In this document: one piece after another, positions 51,371-60,548 of the stretch
Numbering within the stretch: the first letter of the stretch is position 1
Layout of the letters: every line of letters begins with the position of its first letter
Origin: an uncultured Clostridia bacterium
GTDB taxonomy: Bacteria; Bacillota; Clostridia; TANB77; CAG-508
Reading direction: 5' to 3'
Length of the DNA stretch: 64,000 bases
Assembly: GCA_934169775.1 (NCBI GenBank)
Contig: CAKPOI010000005.1
Coordinates: 1-64,000 of the forward strand
The notes under the pieces: model-generated
Databases searched by the model: none
What the model was told of the DNA's origin: nothing
Seen by the model: the letters and a program-made list of their open reading frames with translations, nothing else
Translations under genes and position numbers: made by a program

Positions 51371-52189
51371 TTAGTGTTTTAATTTATTAAGTTCTGCTCC
51401 TAAAAAAACTGTGTAAAAACATGAATATGTCCACATCATAATAAGCATAAGTGTAGATAAACTTCCATATGTTAAAGAAAATCCTTTAAATATTAATAAA
51501 TATCTTGAAAATACAAAAGAAATAATGTTTAATGCTATAGCTCCAAATATTGCACCATATAATTGGCTTTTAAAAGAAACTTTATGTTTAGGCATGAATT
51601 TGTATAACAATAAGAATATTATAAATGTAAATACTATTAATCCTATCTCTGTTATTATTGAAGATATTATATTATAGTTTTCCATTGTTCCAAAATGATT
51701 TTGTATAATTTTAATAACTTCATTTCCAAATACTAATGCAATTAGTCCTGTGACAATTAAAACAATAAAAACTAAGGTTTCTACAACAGCTTTTATTCGT
51801 AAATATAATGATGATATTTTTTTATCTTCCGCATTGTATATAACTTGTAATCCACTTGTTAGCGCATACAATCCTTTTCCTGCTGCCCATATTGTAAATA
51901 TTATCGATATTGATATTGTTCCTAGTGATTTTGAGTATACTTCTTGTACGATTCCTAATACCATTTCATTCATACTTGATGGTATTATTTTTGATATTAC
52001 ATTAAATAGTGTTTGTGGCTCTATACCTGTATATTGTATTAATGTTATTAATAATATTATAAATGGTATAAATGATAATATTGTATAATATGAACATTGT
52101 GCAGCACTTTCACTAATATGGTCTTTTTTCATATTTTCCGATATTACCTCTATTTTCTTGTGAATTTTTTTTATTTTTTCTTTATCCAT
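51371..52189 (-). CDS. YihY/virulence factor BrkB family membrane protein
   Basis: A 272-residue protein with six membrane helices and the YihY signature: ESAAQCSYYTILSFIPFIIL near the start, IWAAGKGLYALTSGLQVIYN in the middle and LPYG-type end AELNKL. YihY was once thought to be RNase BN; the true role of the family is not settled. It starts behind AAGGAATCCAACAAG and appears monocistronic. Confidence 0.9.
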   Translation of the reverse strand: MDKEKIKKIHKKIEVISENMKKDHISESAAQCSYYTILSFIPFIILLITLIQYTGIEPQTLFNVISKIIPSSMNEMVLGIVQEVYSKSLGTISISIIFTIWAAGKGLYALTSGLQVIYNAEDKKISSLYLRIKAVVETLVFIVLIVTGLIALVFGNEVIKIIQNHFGTMENYNIISSIITEIGLIVFTFIIFLLLYKFMPKHKVSFKSQLYGAIFGAIALNIISFVFSRYLLIFKGFSLTYGSLSTLMLIMMWTYSCFYTVFLGAELNKLKH

Positions 52190-52344
52190 CTTGTTGGATT
52201 CCTTTCTATTTATCTTATAATTTTTTATAGAATTTATTAATTATGTGTATTATATATTATATTTATTCAGTTTTCAATATATTTTTATTAGAACAAAGTG
52301 TTATGAAATCAGAATGTTTCATATTTTTCCCTAGAATATTAATA

Positions 52345-52370
52345 AAGCACTACATTATGTAGTGCTTATT
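52345..52370 (-). terminator. Hairpin between the YihY and Clp-N-like genes
   Basis: Stem AAGCACTACAT opposed by ATGTAGTGCTT with a two-base loop, followed by TTATTAATATT in the minus direction. Likely terminator of the upstream Clp-N-like unit. Confidence 0.65.
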
Positions 52371-52391
52371 GAGATATTTTAGTTACTTTTT

Positions 52392-52466
52392 TCAAAGTTC
52401 TGTTGTAATAAATTCAGGACTTTGAGAATCTGAAAAGACTTTTTCCAATTCATTTTTTGATATCAT
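52392..52466 (-). CDS. Candidate small ORF (24 aa) or displaced C-terminus
   Basis: MISKNELEKVFSDSQSPEFI TTEL follows the 186-residue gene directly. It has only AAAAAAAGA as a possible ribosome binding site. In this frame the sequence is open back into the previous gene (TPNKKRMISK), so it could be a C-terminal tail removed by a frameshift, or a coupled micro-protein. Support is weak. Confidence 0.25.
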   Translation of the reverse strand: MISKNELEKVFSDSQSPEFITTEL

Positions 52467-52476
52467 TCTTTTTTTA

Positions 52477-53037
52477 TTAGGCGTTAAATGTCTCTGTGTC
52501 TAAACAAGATTTGATAAATTCCTCACAAATGTCTGGCATAAATTTATAAATTGAAGCTAACATATGTGAATTAGTTATTTCAGAAGACTCGAACATATTT
52601 TTTGCTATATCTGCAGCTATTATTATAATTTTAGATGTTTCAGTTGTGACAACAAATAGTTCTACATTTTCCTGATCCATATCGCTTATACCTATTTTTA
52701 TTGATTGAAAAATATATTTATAATCCTCAGCAGGATCAAAATCTTCTATATTTTTATTTTTTCCTTTAAGCTGGATCTCTCTAATCATTTCTTTACTGTT
52801 CTCAAAAAGTTCTAATCGTTCTTTTTCTTCTTTAAAATATTTATTATACAATCTTTTTACTTGTTTCGCAATCTTAATATTATCCAGCCCCTTATTTATT
52901 AAGTATGTGTGTAATGGACTATCTTCAAGTGCTAGAGTTCCAAAAAGAATTATTTTTGGAATATATCCAAATCCATTCCGTTTTGAAATATTCTTTGCTT
53001 TTATTAGTAAATTGCAAGTATCTTCTCCCATATACAT
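52477..53037 (-). CDS. Clp-N-like domain protein (186 aa)
   Basis: Two weak repeats resemble the double Clp amino-terminal domain. The first (ICNLLIKAKNISKRNG-like start, IPKIILFGTLALEDSPLHTY, LINKGLD) has the A-x-x-A...H/I-x-LL...G-I/D pattern; the second (TETSKIIIIAADIAKNMFES with SEITNSHMLASIYKFM) repeats it. The ATPase modules of ClpB/ClpC are absent, so it could be an adaptor or a substrate-like protein. The assignment is by pattern only. ATAGGAGGTAATAGTT precedes the start. The IS element lies about 110 bases upstream. Confidence 0.5.
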   Translation of the reverse strand: MYMGEDTCNLLIKAKNISKRNGFGYIPKIILFGTLALEDSPLHTYLINKGLDNIKIAKQVKRLYNKYFKEEKERLELFENSKEMIREIQLKGKNKNIEDFDPAEDYKYIFQSIKIGISDMDQENVELFVVTTETSKIIIIAADIAKNMFESSEITNSHMLASIYKFMPDICEEFIKSCLDTETFNA

Positions 53038-53343
53038 AACTATTACCTCCTATAAAGTTATAAATTATTGTTTAATAACATGCTTATTTTACATCATGGC
53101 TGTTGATTTGTCAATGTTGCTATTAAATTAATATTTTATATACATATTAATAAGGGGCTGTAAAAAAAGTCCAACAAAAAAATGAGATTTGAATTATTAT
53201 TTTAACTCAAATCTCATTTTTGCATTTTCATTTTACTTTTTAATATTTTTATTTTATTATTTTTTATAAATACTTATTTTTTAACATGCAAAAAGCAGAT
53301 ATGGCGACATATCTGTGTTATGTAAAACATTTTGTGAATTAAA

Positions 53344-54931
53344 TTATGCACACTCTTTTATTCTATTTATTTTATTATGATATTTATATAAATTGAATCC
53401 ACAAGCTATTAATGTAAATTCTAAAATTACATTTTCAAGTCCTTTTCTACGTAATCTTTTATACGATTTATCACTTTTTATAATTCCAAATGTTCCTTCT
53501 GCTTGAATACTTCTATTCATACAAAGTAGTGCTCCTTGGATTGAACACAAATTTTTCAAAACTTCTTCATGGATTGATGTTAATTCTCGATTTATTCTTA
53601 TGCTTCTATTGTTCTTTGCTTTTGGACAACAATCCTTCTTATGCTCACAATTTTCACAACTTTCGCACTCATATATTTCTTCTGTACGACCATATTTATT
53701 TCCTTTTACATGTATTTCTTGTTTATACTTAAACTTTCGTCCTTTTGGACATATTAATGTTCCCATTTCATCTTGTATGAAATTCCTTGCTCTATATGGA
53801 TTATCTCTATATTTCTGGTCTTTTGTTTCTTTTTCAAACATTGTAAACTTCATATATTTTTCCATTCCATGTTGTTCACAATATATGTAATTATTAAATG
53901 AACCATATCCTGCATCTGCAACTGGATATTGGGGATATTTTCCATATTGTTTATTAAATTTTTCCATTAGTGGAACAAAACAATCCATATCTGATGCATA
54001 TTGCTTAACATCAACTGTTGCAATATATTCATCACATACTGCTACCTGCATATTATATGCTGGTAAAAGTTGATCATTTCCCATATAATCTCTCTTAATT
54101 CTCATAAATGTTGCACTCTTATCTGTTTTTGAATAACTTCCTCTTTTTTCTCCACATATTTCTATGTGTTTTGCATATTGAATCAATTTTTCTTTATATT
54201 CTTTTAACTTCTCATATTTTCTTTGATATTTGGTTTTTCTACAACCTTTTCCATGTACAAATGTACTTTCATCAATTTTTACTAATTCTTTATATTTATT
54301 TAAAATTTCATCTATGTATTCTATTGCATATTCTGTACGCTTTTCAAATTTTATTCTCATAACAGATAAGTTTTCGTTGTTTATTTTTTCTATTATTTCA
54401 GATATTTTATTAAATGTTTTATCTCTATTTTTTATACATGATTTTTTCCATACCCATGTATATTTGTTTGCATTTGCTTCAATTTTTGTTCCATCAATAT
54501 ATGTATGATTAATGTCTACATTATTCTTTTCAAATATAACTTTATTTATTGATAAAAAAATCTCTTCTATTGAATTTGTTAATTCATCTTTAATAAAATT
54601 TCCAATTGTTGCAAATGTTGGGGCTTTCATATCTTCTAAAAGATACATATATCTTATGTCTGTTTTACATGATTTTTCTATTCCTCTTAATGATAAATAC
54701 CCATTTTCCATAAATGAAAATAATATAACTTTAAGCAAATTTGTACGATTATATCTTGGTCGACCTGTTTTGCAAACCTTTCTTTGCAAAATATAAATTT
54801 AAGTCAATACAATCAACAATTTCACAAAAACTATATACTGGATCAGAAATTTCTATAATTTTTTCAATTTCTAGTGGTAATTTTAATTGTTTTGGTTTAT
54901 AATATATATTGGTATGATTTGTTTTTTTCAT
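53344..54931 (-). pseudogene. IS1182-family transposase, +1 frameshift
   Basis: The N-terminal 60 codons (MKKTNHTNIYYKPKQLKLPL to CIDLNLYFAKKG) are in one frame. The remaining 481 (KTGRPRYNRTNLLKVILF to the end) are +1 to it, overlapping around 54750-54790. The DDE domain is complete: DGTKIEANANKYTW, then VADAGYGSFNNYI and, after a cysteine-rich insert (CESCENCEHKKDCC), NRSIQAEGTFGIIKSDK with the catalytic glutamate. IS1182 transposases are normally one frame of about 500 or more residues, so this copy is broken unless translation shifts forward. The -35/-10 pair lies so close that the message would start at the ATG. Confidence 0.85.
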
Positions 54932-54937
54932 GTAATA

Positions 54938-54965
54938 ATTATACCATAAACGCCATATTGTTCAA
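54938..54965 (-). promoter_or_regulatory. Transposase promoter inside the IS right end
   Basis: Minus-strand TTGAAC (54965-54960), a 16-base spacer and TATAAT (54943-54938). The expected start of transcription coincides with the transposase ATG at 54931. The -35 lies in the loop and the spacer in one arm of the hairpin ACGCCATA/TATGGCGT. Confidence 0.6.
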
Positions 54966-55050
54966 TAATTATGGCGTTTTTAAAATGAAAAATGAGTGAA
55001 ATTCTTCACTCATTTTTCTACTGGACTTTTTTTACAGCCCCTTATTAGTG

Positions 55051-55626
55051 TTATACTGTCATGCTTAACATTCTAATTATAATGGCTGATACAATTATTT
55101 TTAATAATAATGATACTTTTAAAAAAACAAAAATAGAAAATTCTAAAAATAATACTGGAATAATAAATACTATGAAAATCCGTATAATTGGCAAACAGTT
55201 AATATCTTTACATGCTGTATCTTCATCAAAGAAATCCATATATATTCTATCCATATAACCTGTCAATTTGTTAAAGAAAAAAATGCTTACTATAAAATAC
55301 AACCAAACTCTTATATTAAATAATAATACTAAACATGTTCCTATATATTGAAAAAAGTCCTCCAAAAATATATAGTATTCAAGTTTTTCTGTATTAAAAT
55401 AAATAAAACAATAAATAATTATAGCTATTACTGCATGAAATGTTATTGCCAAGGCATACATTTTTACGTCATTAGTCTTTCCTATTGCTACAGATATATA
55501 ATTAAGTATTAGGCCAAATCCTCCTGACATGCATAGATATGCAATAATTGTATAATTTATTTCACACATATTCTTGATAAAATCCAATATCCGCTCATTA
55601 TAAATCTTCTTTTTCTTTTTTTTCAT
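55051..55626 (-). CDS. Hypothetical polytopic membrane protein (191 aa)
   Basis: A basic start (MKKKKKKIYNERILDFIKNM) is followed by about five membrane helices, for example YALAITFHAVIAIIIYCFIY, LVLLFNIRVWLYFIVSIFFF and PVLFLEFSIFVFLKVSLL. The stop lies seven bases from the IS right end, so the insertion did not cut the frame, but it may have removed its original 3' sequence. The family is not recognised; it is a possible distant paralogue of the 178-residue protein at 50726. GAAAGGAATTGTGAG precedes the ATG. Confidence 0.6.
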   Translation of the reverse strand: MKKKKKKIYNERILDFIKNMCEINYTIIAYLCMSGGFGLILNYISVAIGKTNDVKMYALAITFHAVIAIIIYCFIYFNTEKLEYYIFLEDFFQYIGTCLVLLFNIRVWLYFIVSIFFFNKLTGYMDRIYMDFFDEDTACKDINCLPIIRIFIVFIIPVLFLEFSIFVFLKVSLLLKIIVSAIIIRMLSMTV

Positions 55627-55811
55627 TTTGTCTCACAATTCCTTTCGATTCCATAATTATAGTTTCGAGTTATACTTTATTATTTACGTGTATTATATAA
55701 TATTTTTATTTGTTTTTCAATATTTTTACCATAAATACTTTACATATTGTTGCATCTTTAGTATCATATTTATATATTTGCAAAAGCATATAGAAAGGAT
55801 TGATTGTCAAA

Positions 55812-56720
55812 ATGAATAATATACCAAATTTTTTAGAAGATTTGTTATTAGATCAATATGGAAAAGATATAACTGAAAAAATTATAAATGGATATTCTCA
55901 AAAAAGATCTTTAAGTTTAAGAATAAATACTTTAAAAACAGATATTGTATATATAAAAAATTTATTGAATGATTTACATATTAATTATACTGAAATTCCT
56001 TGGTATTCCAGCGCTTTGATTTTAAAAGATGTTTCTGAAGAACAAATTAGAAAGTTAGAACTATATAAAAATGGTTATGTATATTTGCAAAGTTTATCTT
56101 CAATGATTCCGCCTATAATTTTGGAACCAAAAGAAAATGAAAATATTTTGGATATGACTGCAGCTCCTGGTGGAAAAACAACTGAAATGCTTGCACTTTC
56201 TAATAACAAATCATTTATAACTGCTTGTGAGAAAAATAAAATTAGAGCTGAAAGATTAAAATACAATATCGATAAACAAGGTGCTAATAGAGTTAATGTA
56301 ATGGTAAAAGATGCTAGAAATCTGGATGATTTTTTCTCTTTTGATAAAATTTTGCTAGATGCTCCTTGTAGTGGTAGTGGAACAATAAATTCTTTTGATT
56401 TGAATTTAGAAAAAAGTTTTTCTAAAGATCTTATTAATCGTTCTGCTAAATTCCAAAATCAGCTTTTAGCAAAAGCTATAAAGTTGTTAAAACCTGGTCA
56501 TGAAATTGTATATTCTACATGTTCTATATTAGCTATGGAAAATGAAAATATTATTCAAAAGTTTCTTGATTTAAAACAAGTGCAGATTATACCAATTAAT
56601 AAAGATTTATTTGCAAATGTTCCTTTTTTGCCTACTTCTATAAATGGTACTTTATGTATTGCTCCATCTGAATTATATGAAGGTTTTTTTGTTGCAAAAT
56701 TAAAGAAAGTACTAAAATAA
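55812..56720 (+). CDS. RsmB/NOP-family RNA (cytosine-5) methyltransferase
   Basis: A 302-residue SAM-dependent methyltransferase: ENILDMTAAPGGKTTEMLAL (SAM loop, residues about 112-131), ACEKNKIRAERL, VMVKDARNL, ILLDAPCSGSGTIN (first catalytic cysteine) and IVYSTCSILAMENE (second). The N-terminal part is the RsmF-type fold without the NusB-like domain of RsmB, so 16S or 23S rRNA or tRNA could be the target. ATG 55812 follows AGAAAGGATTG; a TTG four codons earlier touches that site. It is convergent with the YkuD gene. Confidence 0.88.
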   Translation: MNNIPNFLEDLLLDQYGKDITEKIINGYSQKRSLSLRINTLKTDIVYIKNLLNDLHINYTEIPWYSSALILKDVSEEQIRKLELYKNGYVYLQSLSSMIPPIILEPKENENILDMTAAPGGKTTEMLALSNNKSFITACEKNKIRAERLKYNIDKQGANRVNVMVKDARNLDDFFSFDKILLDAPCSGSGTINSFDLNLEKSFSKDLINRSAKFQNQLLAKAIKLLKPGHEIVYSTCSILAMENENIIQKFLDLKQVQIIPINKDLFANVPFLPTSINGTLCIAPSELYEGFFVAKLKKVLK

Positions 56721-56735
56721 TTTGGTACTTTCTTC
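56703..56735. terminator. Bidirectional terminator between RsmB/NOP and YkuD genes
   Basis: Stem AAGAAAGTAC opposed by GTACTTTCTT, overlapping the methyltransferase stop codon. T-rich sequence follows in both directions. Confidence 0.65.
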
Positions 56736-56737
56736 AA

Positions 56738-57301
56738 TTATATTCTAATAAGTGCAAACTCCTCTTTTGTTTTAGGAGTTTCCTCCAAGCATATATTTAT
56801 TGTTGTTTTTATATCTATATTGTTTACTATTTTTTTCATGTCTTTTCTGTTTATTGCTATACATCCTTGAGTTGCACTATTATTGCTACAATGTAAAAAT
56901 ATTGCACTTCCTTTATTATGTATATTTGATGGATTGCTTTTTATTTCTATTAAATATTCATATTGAACTGGATAATCTATTAAATGTTCTGCACTATTCC
57001 AATCTTTTGTTGTTTTGCTTATGTCTATTAGTTGATTATAATATTTGGATTTGCAATCATCTACCCAATACATGCTGGAATTTATTTTTGCATAATTATA
57101 ATTTTGGTTTAAAATTTTATCATGCATGCCCAACATTAAACCTATAGAGAACTTGCCAATTGGTGTACATCCATCTCCTTCTTGTTTATTTGTAGTATAT
57201 CCATTTTTTCCAATAAAAGCACCTGTTTCAATTTTACATCTTGGATATTTTAGAATTATACTATCTGATTTGATTAAAACTATAATTTCATTTTCTTCCA
57301 T
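56738..57301 (-). CDS. L,D-transpeptidase (YkuD) family protein
   Basis: A 187-residue protein with the YkuD landmarks GDGCTPIGKFSIGLMLGMHD, AIFLHCSNNSATQGCIAINR (catalytic histidine and cysteine) and an N-terminal strand pair (IIVLIKSDSIILKYPRCKIE). YkuD enzymes cross-link peptidoglycan by 3-3 bonds, or act on other wall acyl acceptors. No signal peptide or membrane anchor can be seen, which is unusual for this extracytoplasmic activity; an alternative export route or a cytoplasmic role is possible. The ribosome binding site is weak. Confidence 0.8.
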   Translation of the reverse strand: MEENEIIVLIKSDSIILKYPRCKIETGAFIGKNGYTTNKQEGDGCTPIGKFSIGLMLGMHDKILNQNYNYAKINSSMYWVDDCKSKYYNQLIDISKTTKDWNSAEHLIDYPVQYEYLIEIKSNPSNIHNKGSAIFLHCSNNSATQGCIAINRKDMKKIVNNIDIKTTINICLEETPKTKEEFALIRI

Positions 57302-57317
57302 ACATATTTTCTTTCCT

Positions 57318-58259
57318 TTAATTATTATTTAGTACTTCATTAAATTTATTACATAAATTAACTATATATTCATACTTTAATAAATCTTTTTGCCATGTTT
57401 TATTTATGTTTTCAAATCCATAATATATACCTGCAAGTCCTCCTACACATGCTCCAATTGTATCTGTATCATCTCCTAAGTTTATTGCTCCAATTATTGA
57501 TTGGTTATATGTTTCGGTATTTAATAATACCCATAAAGTTGTTTCTAAAGTATTTATTACAAATCCTGTTGATTTTATATCATTTAATGCATACTTTTTT
57601 ATATTGTGTTTTAAAATTCTATCATATTTGTTGATTGTTTCTTTAGAGAAATATGTATTATATTTTATTTTCTTTATAATTTTATATGCGTCTAATAAGT
57701 TTTTGTTATTTAGTAATTCAATACCATACATGACATATATAAAACATCCCATTATGCTTATTTCATGTCTATGAGTAATTGAAGATACATTTTTTACCAC
57801 TTCATATATTTCTTTTTCTTCCATATTTTTTGAATAACAATAATATACTAATGGTAGTATTCTCATTATAGAACCATTTCCATTGTCTAGTTCATTAATT
57901 CCTCCACATTTTTCAGCAATTTCTTGTTTGCTTTCAAATTTTGAAATTGCTGTTAAACTTGTTCTTCCTATATCGAAAACTTTACCATTAGCTGTGTATT
58001 TTGCGTTTTTCATCCATTCTAAAAAATTAGTTGCTATTGTATTATAATTTATGCTTTTTTCTTGTATTATTGCATCTATTGTTGCAAGTGTCATTGATGT
58101 GTCATCTGACCAACTTCCTTTGGGAACATTATGGCTTCCATATCCTTCCATCTCGGTTGTTGGATTTTGCATTAATTGTTCTCTTATTGAGAATTCTAAT
58201 GGTACTCCCATTGCATCTCCTATTGCTAATCCTATTATTCCTGCCTTTGAATCAATCAT
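57318..58259 (-). CDS. ADP-ribosylglycohydrolase family protein
   Basis: A 313-residue all-helical hydrolase: GLAIGDAMGVPLEFSIREQL, GSWSDDTSMTLATIDAII (the magnesium-binding SDDT motif, residues about 49-56) and NLGDDTDTIGACVGGLAGIY near the end (second metal site). These residues mark enzymes that remove ADP-ribose from arginine or hydrolyse related bonds. AAGGAAGGATAATA precedes the start. It is 16 bases from the YkuD gene on the same strand, so the two may be co-transcribed. The substrate is unknown. Confidence 0.9.
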   Translation of the reverse strand: MIDSKAGIIGLAIGDAMGVPLEFSIREQLMQNPTTEMEGYGSHNVPKGSWSDDTSMTLATIDAIIQEKSINYNTIATNFLEWMKNAKYTANGKVFDIGRTSLTAISKFESKQEIAEKCGGINELDNGNGSIMRILPLVYYCYSKNMEEKEIYEVVKNVSSITHRHEISIMGCFIYVMYGIELLNNKNLLDAYKIIKKIKYNTYFSKETINKYDRILKHNIKKYALNDIKSTGFVINTLETTLWVLLNTETYNQSIIGAINLGDDTDTIGACVGGLAGIYYGFENINKTWQKDLLKYEYIVNLCNKFNEVLNNN

Positions 58260-58340
58260 TATTATCCTTCCTTTTTAATTTATCCATATTAAATCATTTT
58301 TCACTCCTAATAATTAAATATATTGGCTGTTAGAATTATA

Positions 58341-58375
58341 TCAAAAAGAACTACTATATTTCAAGTAGTTCTTTG
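58341..58375 (-). terminator. Terminator of the Bce-type permease unit
   Basis: Stem AAAGAACTACT opposed by AGTAGTTCTTT followed by TTTT in the minus direction, about 75 bases past the permease stop. Confidence 0.85.
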
Positions 58376-58448
58376 AAAATAAAATAGAACATATGTTAAA
58401 CTTGACCGTCTATTGTTTATTTTTCTTCATTAATAAGCATAAACTATA

Positions 58449-60548
58449 CTATTCCTCCTCTTTAATAATATTTTTGCTACCCAAGTATGTAGCCAAGAAA
58501 TATGCACCATAAATTATACCAATAATAACAACAGTTGCAATAGCTGATGGCAATAAATCTTTTTTACTTGCTAACCCTGACATTATTGAAATTGCAAATT
58601 GTATTCCAAATATAGAATGTATAATTGCAAGAATAAGTGGAACTCCAAAGAATATTCCAATTTGCCTAAATAATGCTTTATTTATCATTTTTTCATCACA
58701 ACCAATTTTTCTTAAAATAGTATATCTTTGTTTATTATCTGAACTATCTGTTAATTGTTTTAGAGCTAAAATAGCTGAACTTGCAATTAAGAATATAATT
58801 CCTAAGTAAATTGCTATAAATGTTACAATAGTTGCCAATCCTGCACTTGATTCCATAATAGATATTTTTGTTCTTCCATCAATATTTATACCTTTCTGAT
58901 CTAAATTTTGTACCAATTTTGAATCGTTATTTACAAATATTTTTTCTATTTCTTCTTTTTCCTCTTTTGTACCAGCATTATAATTTGCTACTAATAAATA
59001 TTTTTCTTTTATATCTTCTGTTAATTTGCAATTATCTGGAACTAATATAATTCCTGTATTGATATGATTTGCTGCCATTTCTATATATCCATTTTTACAG
59101 TTTGTATATTTAGATTTATATTCTTTTCCTGCTATTGTAAGTTTATGTCCTTTTTCACTTAATACTTGGTTTCTTATTTCTGCCATATTATCATAGTCAC
59201 AAATAACTATATATTCATCATCATTTAATTCGTATTGTTCTATTCCATATAATTTTGCTATTTTATTATAATCTGATATTTTTACAATTTCTTCTAATGC
59301 ACCATAATTAATCATTGAAAATTGTGTTTTTACTTTTTCATAATTTTCTCCAAAAAAATCTTTCATAGTTAAATTATTTGTAGCATATACTGGTATTTCC
59401 ACTACATCTTTTAGATTATTCATATCTAGCCCATTATTTTTTAAAGTTTCAGTAATAGGTATTTTTGAATCCGCTCTTGCTTCAGGTGTTGATGTTATTT
59501 CTTTTCCATAAGTTCCATATTGTAAATATTTCTCTGGTAAATTAGTTGTTTTATATAAATTTAGGTCTACTGGTGTCATTTCGCTCAATTCTCTTTGCAT
59601 TGTATTTCTTAGTGCTAGACTTGAAGAAAGTATTGATATTGTCATAAATAACATTAAGCATATAACACTCATACTTGCTACCATTGTGTTGATTTTATTG
59701 TTTATTTGTCTTAATACAAACATATTTGTATCTTTTAAATACGTATTTTTCATTTTTTGAACAACTTGTATTATAAATCCTGATAAAGACCAAAATACAG
59801 CTACTGTTCCAAGTATTCCCATTAAAATAGGTGGTAAAATTTTGTCTGTTGTTGTTAAGCTACTGACATCTCCTGTTACTTTCCAATAAGCATATCCAAG
59901 TAGAGTTGCTGCTCCCAAAAATACTAATATACACACAATAGGATTTTTTATTTTTACTTTTTCGTTTTTCTTGCTTGCATTTAATAAATTGATTAATTTA
60001 TATCTTGAAACTGTAAATGTATTAAAAAACATTACTGCAATATACATTACAGCAAAATAGATACAGGTTTTTATACAGCTATCACTTGAAAATACAAACT
60101 GAAATTTGCTCATATCTGCCTCAAACATTTTAGCAACTAATATTGACATGAATTGTGATGCAAATACTCCTATAATTAGACCTACAATTAGTGACATAAT
60201 CCCTACTAATATTGTTTCTATAAGTATTATTTTTGATATTTGCCTTTTTCCCATTCCTAAGGTCATATATATTCCAAATTCTTTTTTTCTTCTATTAATT
60301 AAAAAATTATTTGCATATACAATTAGTAATCCTAATACTACTGCAACAAATACTGATACATACCCTAGCATGCTTATCATAAGTTTTATAATGTCTCTTG
60401 TTGATTGTGATACTTCTAGCATTGCTTGTTGACTATCTATTGAGTTAAACATATAAAATATTGCTACACCTAATACTAGTGTTAGAAAATATATCGCATA
60501 GTCTTTAAAACTTTTTTTCATGTTTCTTATTGATAACTTAAATAACAT
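58449..60548 (-). CDS. Bce-type ABC transporter permease
   Basis: A 699-residue FtsX-like permease with the BceB layout: N-terminal helix (DYAIYFLTLVLGVAIFYMFN), three helices, a pair, a large extracellular domain of about 200 residues (roughly 320-560) between further helices, and a C-terminal three-helix block (IGIFFGVPLILAIIHSIFGI). Such permeases sense and remove peptide antibiotics such as bacitracin from lipid intermediates and signal to a BceS kinase. It overlaps the ATPase gene by 11 bases, showing coupled translation. The actual peptide recognised is unknown. Confidence 0.9.
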   Translation of the reverse strand: MLFKLSIRNMKKSFKDYAIYFLTLVLGVAIFYMFNSIDSQQAMLEVSQSTRDIIKLMISMLGYVSVFVAVVLGLLIVYANNFLINRRKKEFGIYMTLGMGKRQISKIILIETILVGIMSLIVGLIIGVFASQFMSILVAKMFEADMSKFQFVFSSDSCIKTCIYFAVMYIAVMFFNTFTVSRYKLINLLNASKKNEKVKIKNPIVCILVFLGAATLLGYAYWKVTGDVSSLTTTDKILPPILMGILGTVAVFWSLSGFIIQVVQKMKNTYLKDTNMFVLRQINNKINTMVASMSVICLMLFMTISILSSSLALRNTMQRELSEMTPVDLNLYKTTNLPEKYLQYGTYGKEITSTPEARADSKIPITETLKNNGLDMNNLKDVVEIPVYATNNLTMKDFFGENYEKVKTQFSMINYGALEEIVKISDYNKIAKLYGIEQYELNDDEYIVICDYDNMAEIRNQVLSEKGHKLTIAGKEYKSKYTNCKNGYIEMAANHINTGIILVPDNCKLTEDIKEKYLLVANYNAGTKEEKEEIEKIFVNNDSKLVQNLDQKGINIDGRTKISIMESSAGLATIVTFIAIYLGIIFLIASSAILALKQLTDSSDNKQRYTILRKIGCDEKMINKALFRQIGIFFGVPLILAIIHSIFGIQFAISIMSGLASKKDLLPSAIATVVIIGIIYGAYFLATYLGSKNIIKEEE

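Larger units (their letters stand above)
53151..55044 (-). mobile_element. IS1182-family insertion sequence, ~1.9 kb
   Basis: Terminal inverted repeats of about 24 bases: TAAGGGGCTGTAAAAAAAGT at the left end matches the complement of ACTTTTTTTACAGCCCCTTA at the right, continuing with CCA/TGG inside. Hairpins lie just inside each end: 53175-53223 (AAAAATGAGATTTGA opposed by TCAAATCTCATTTTT) and 54989-55019 (AAAAATGAGTGAA opposed by TTCACTCATTTTT), both able to stop read-through. A direct target duplication is not clear; the flanks TAAT and ATTA are complementary instead. It lies between the Clp-N-like gene and a membrane protein gene and interrupts neither frame. Confidence 0.9.

Noticed and set aside
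57318..58259. DraT/DraG-like pairing of this ADP-ribosylglycohydrolase with the ADP-ribosyltransferase fragment at 3806
   Set aside because: The two are 53 kb apart, the fragment belongs to a decayed element, and nothing links their regulation.
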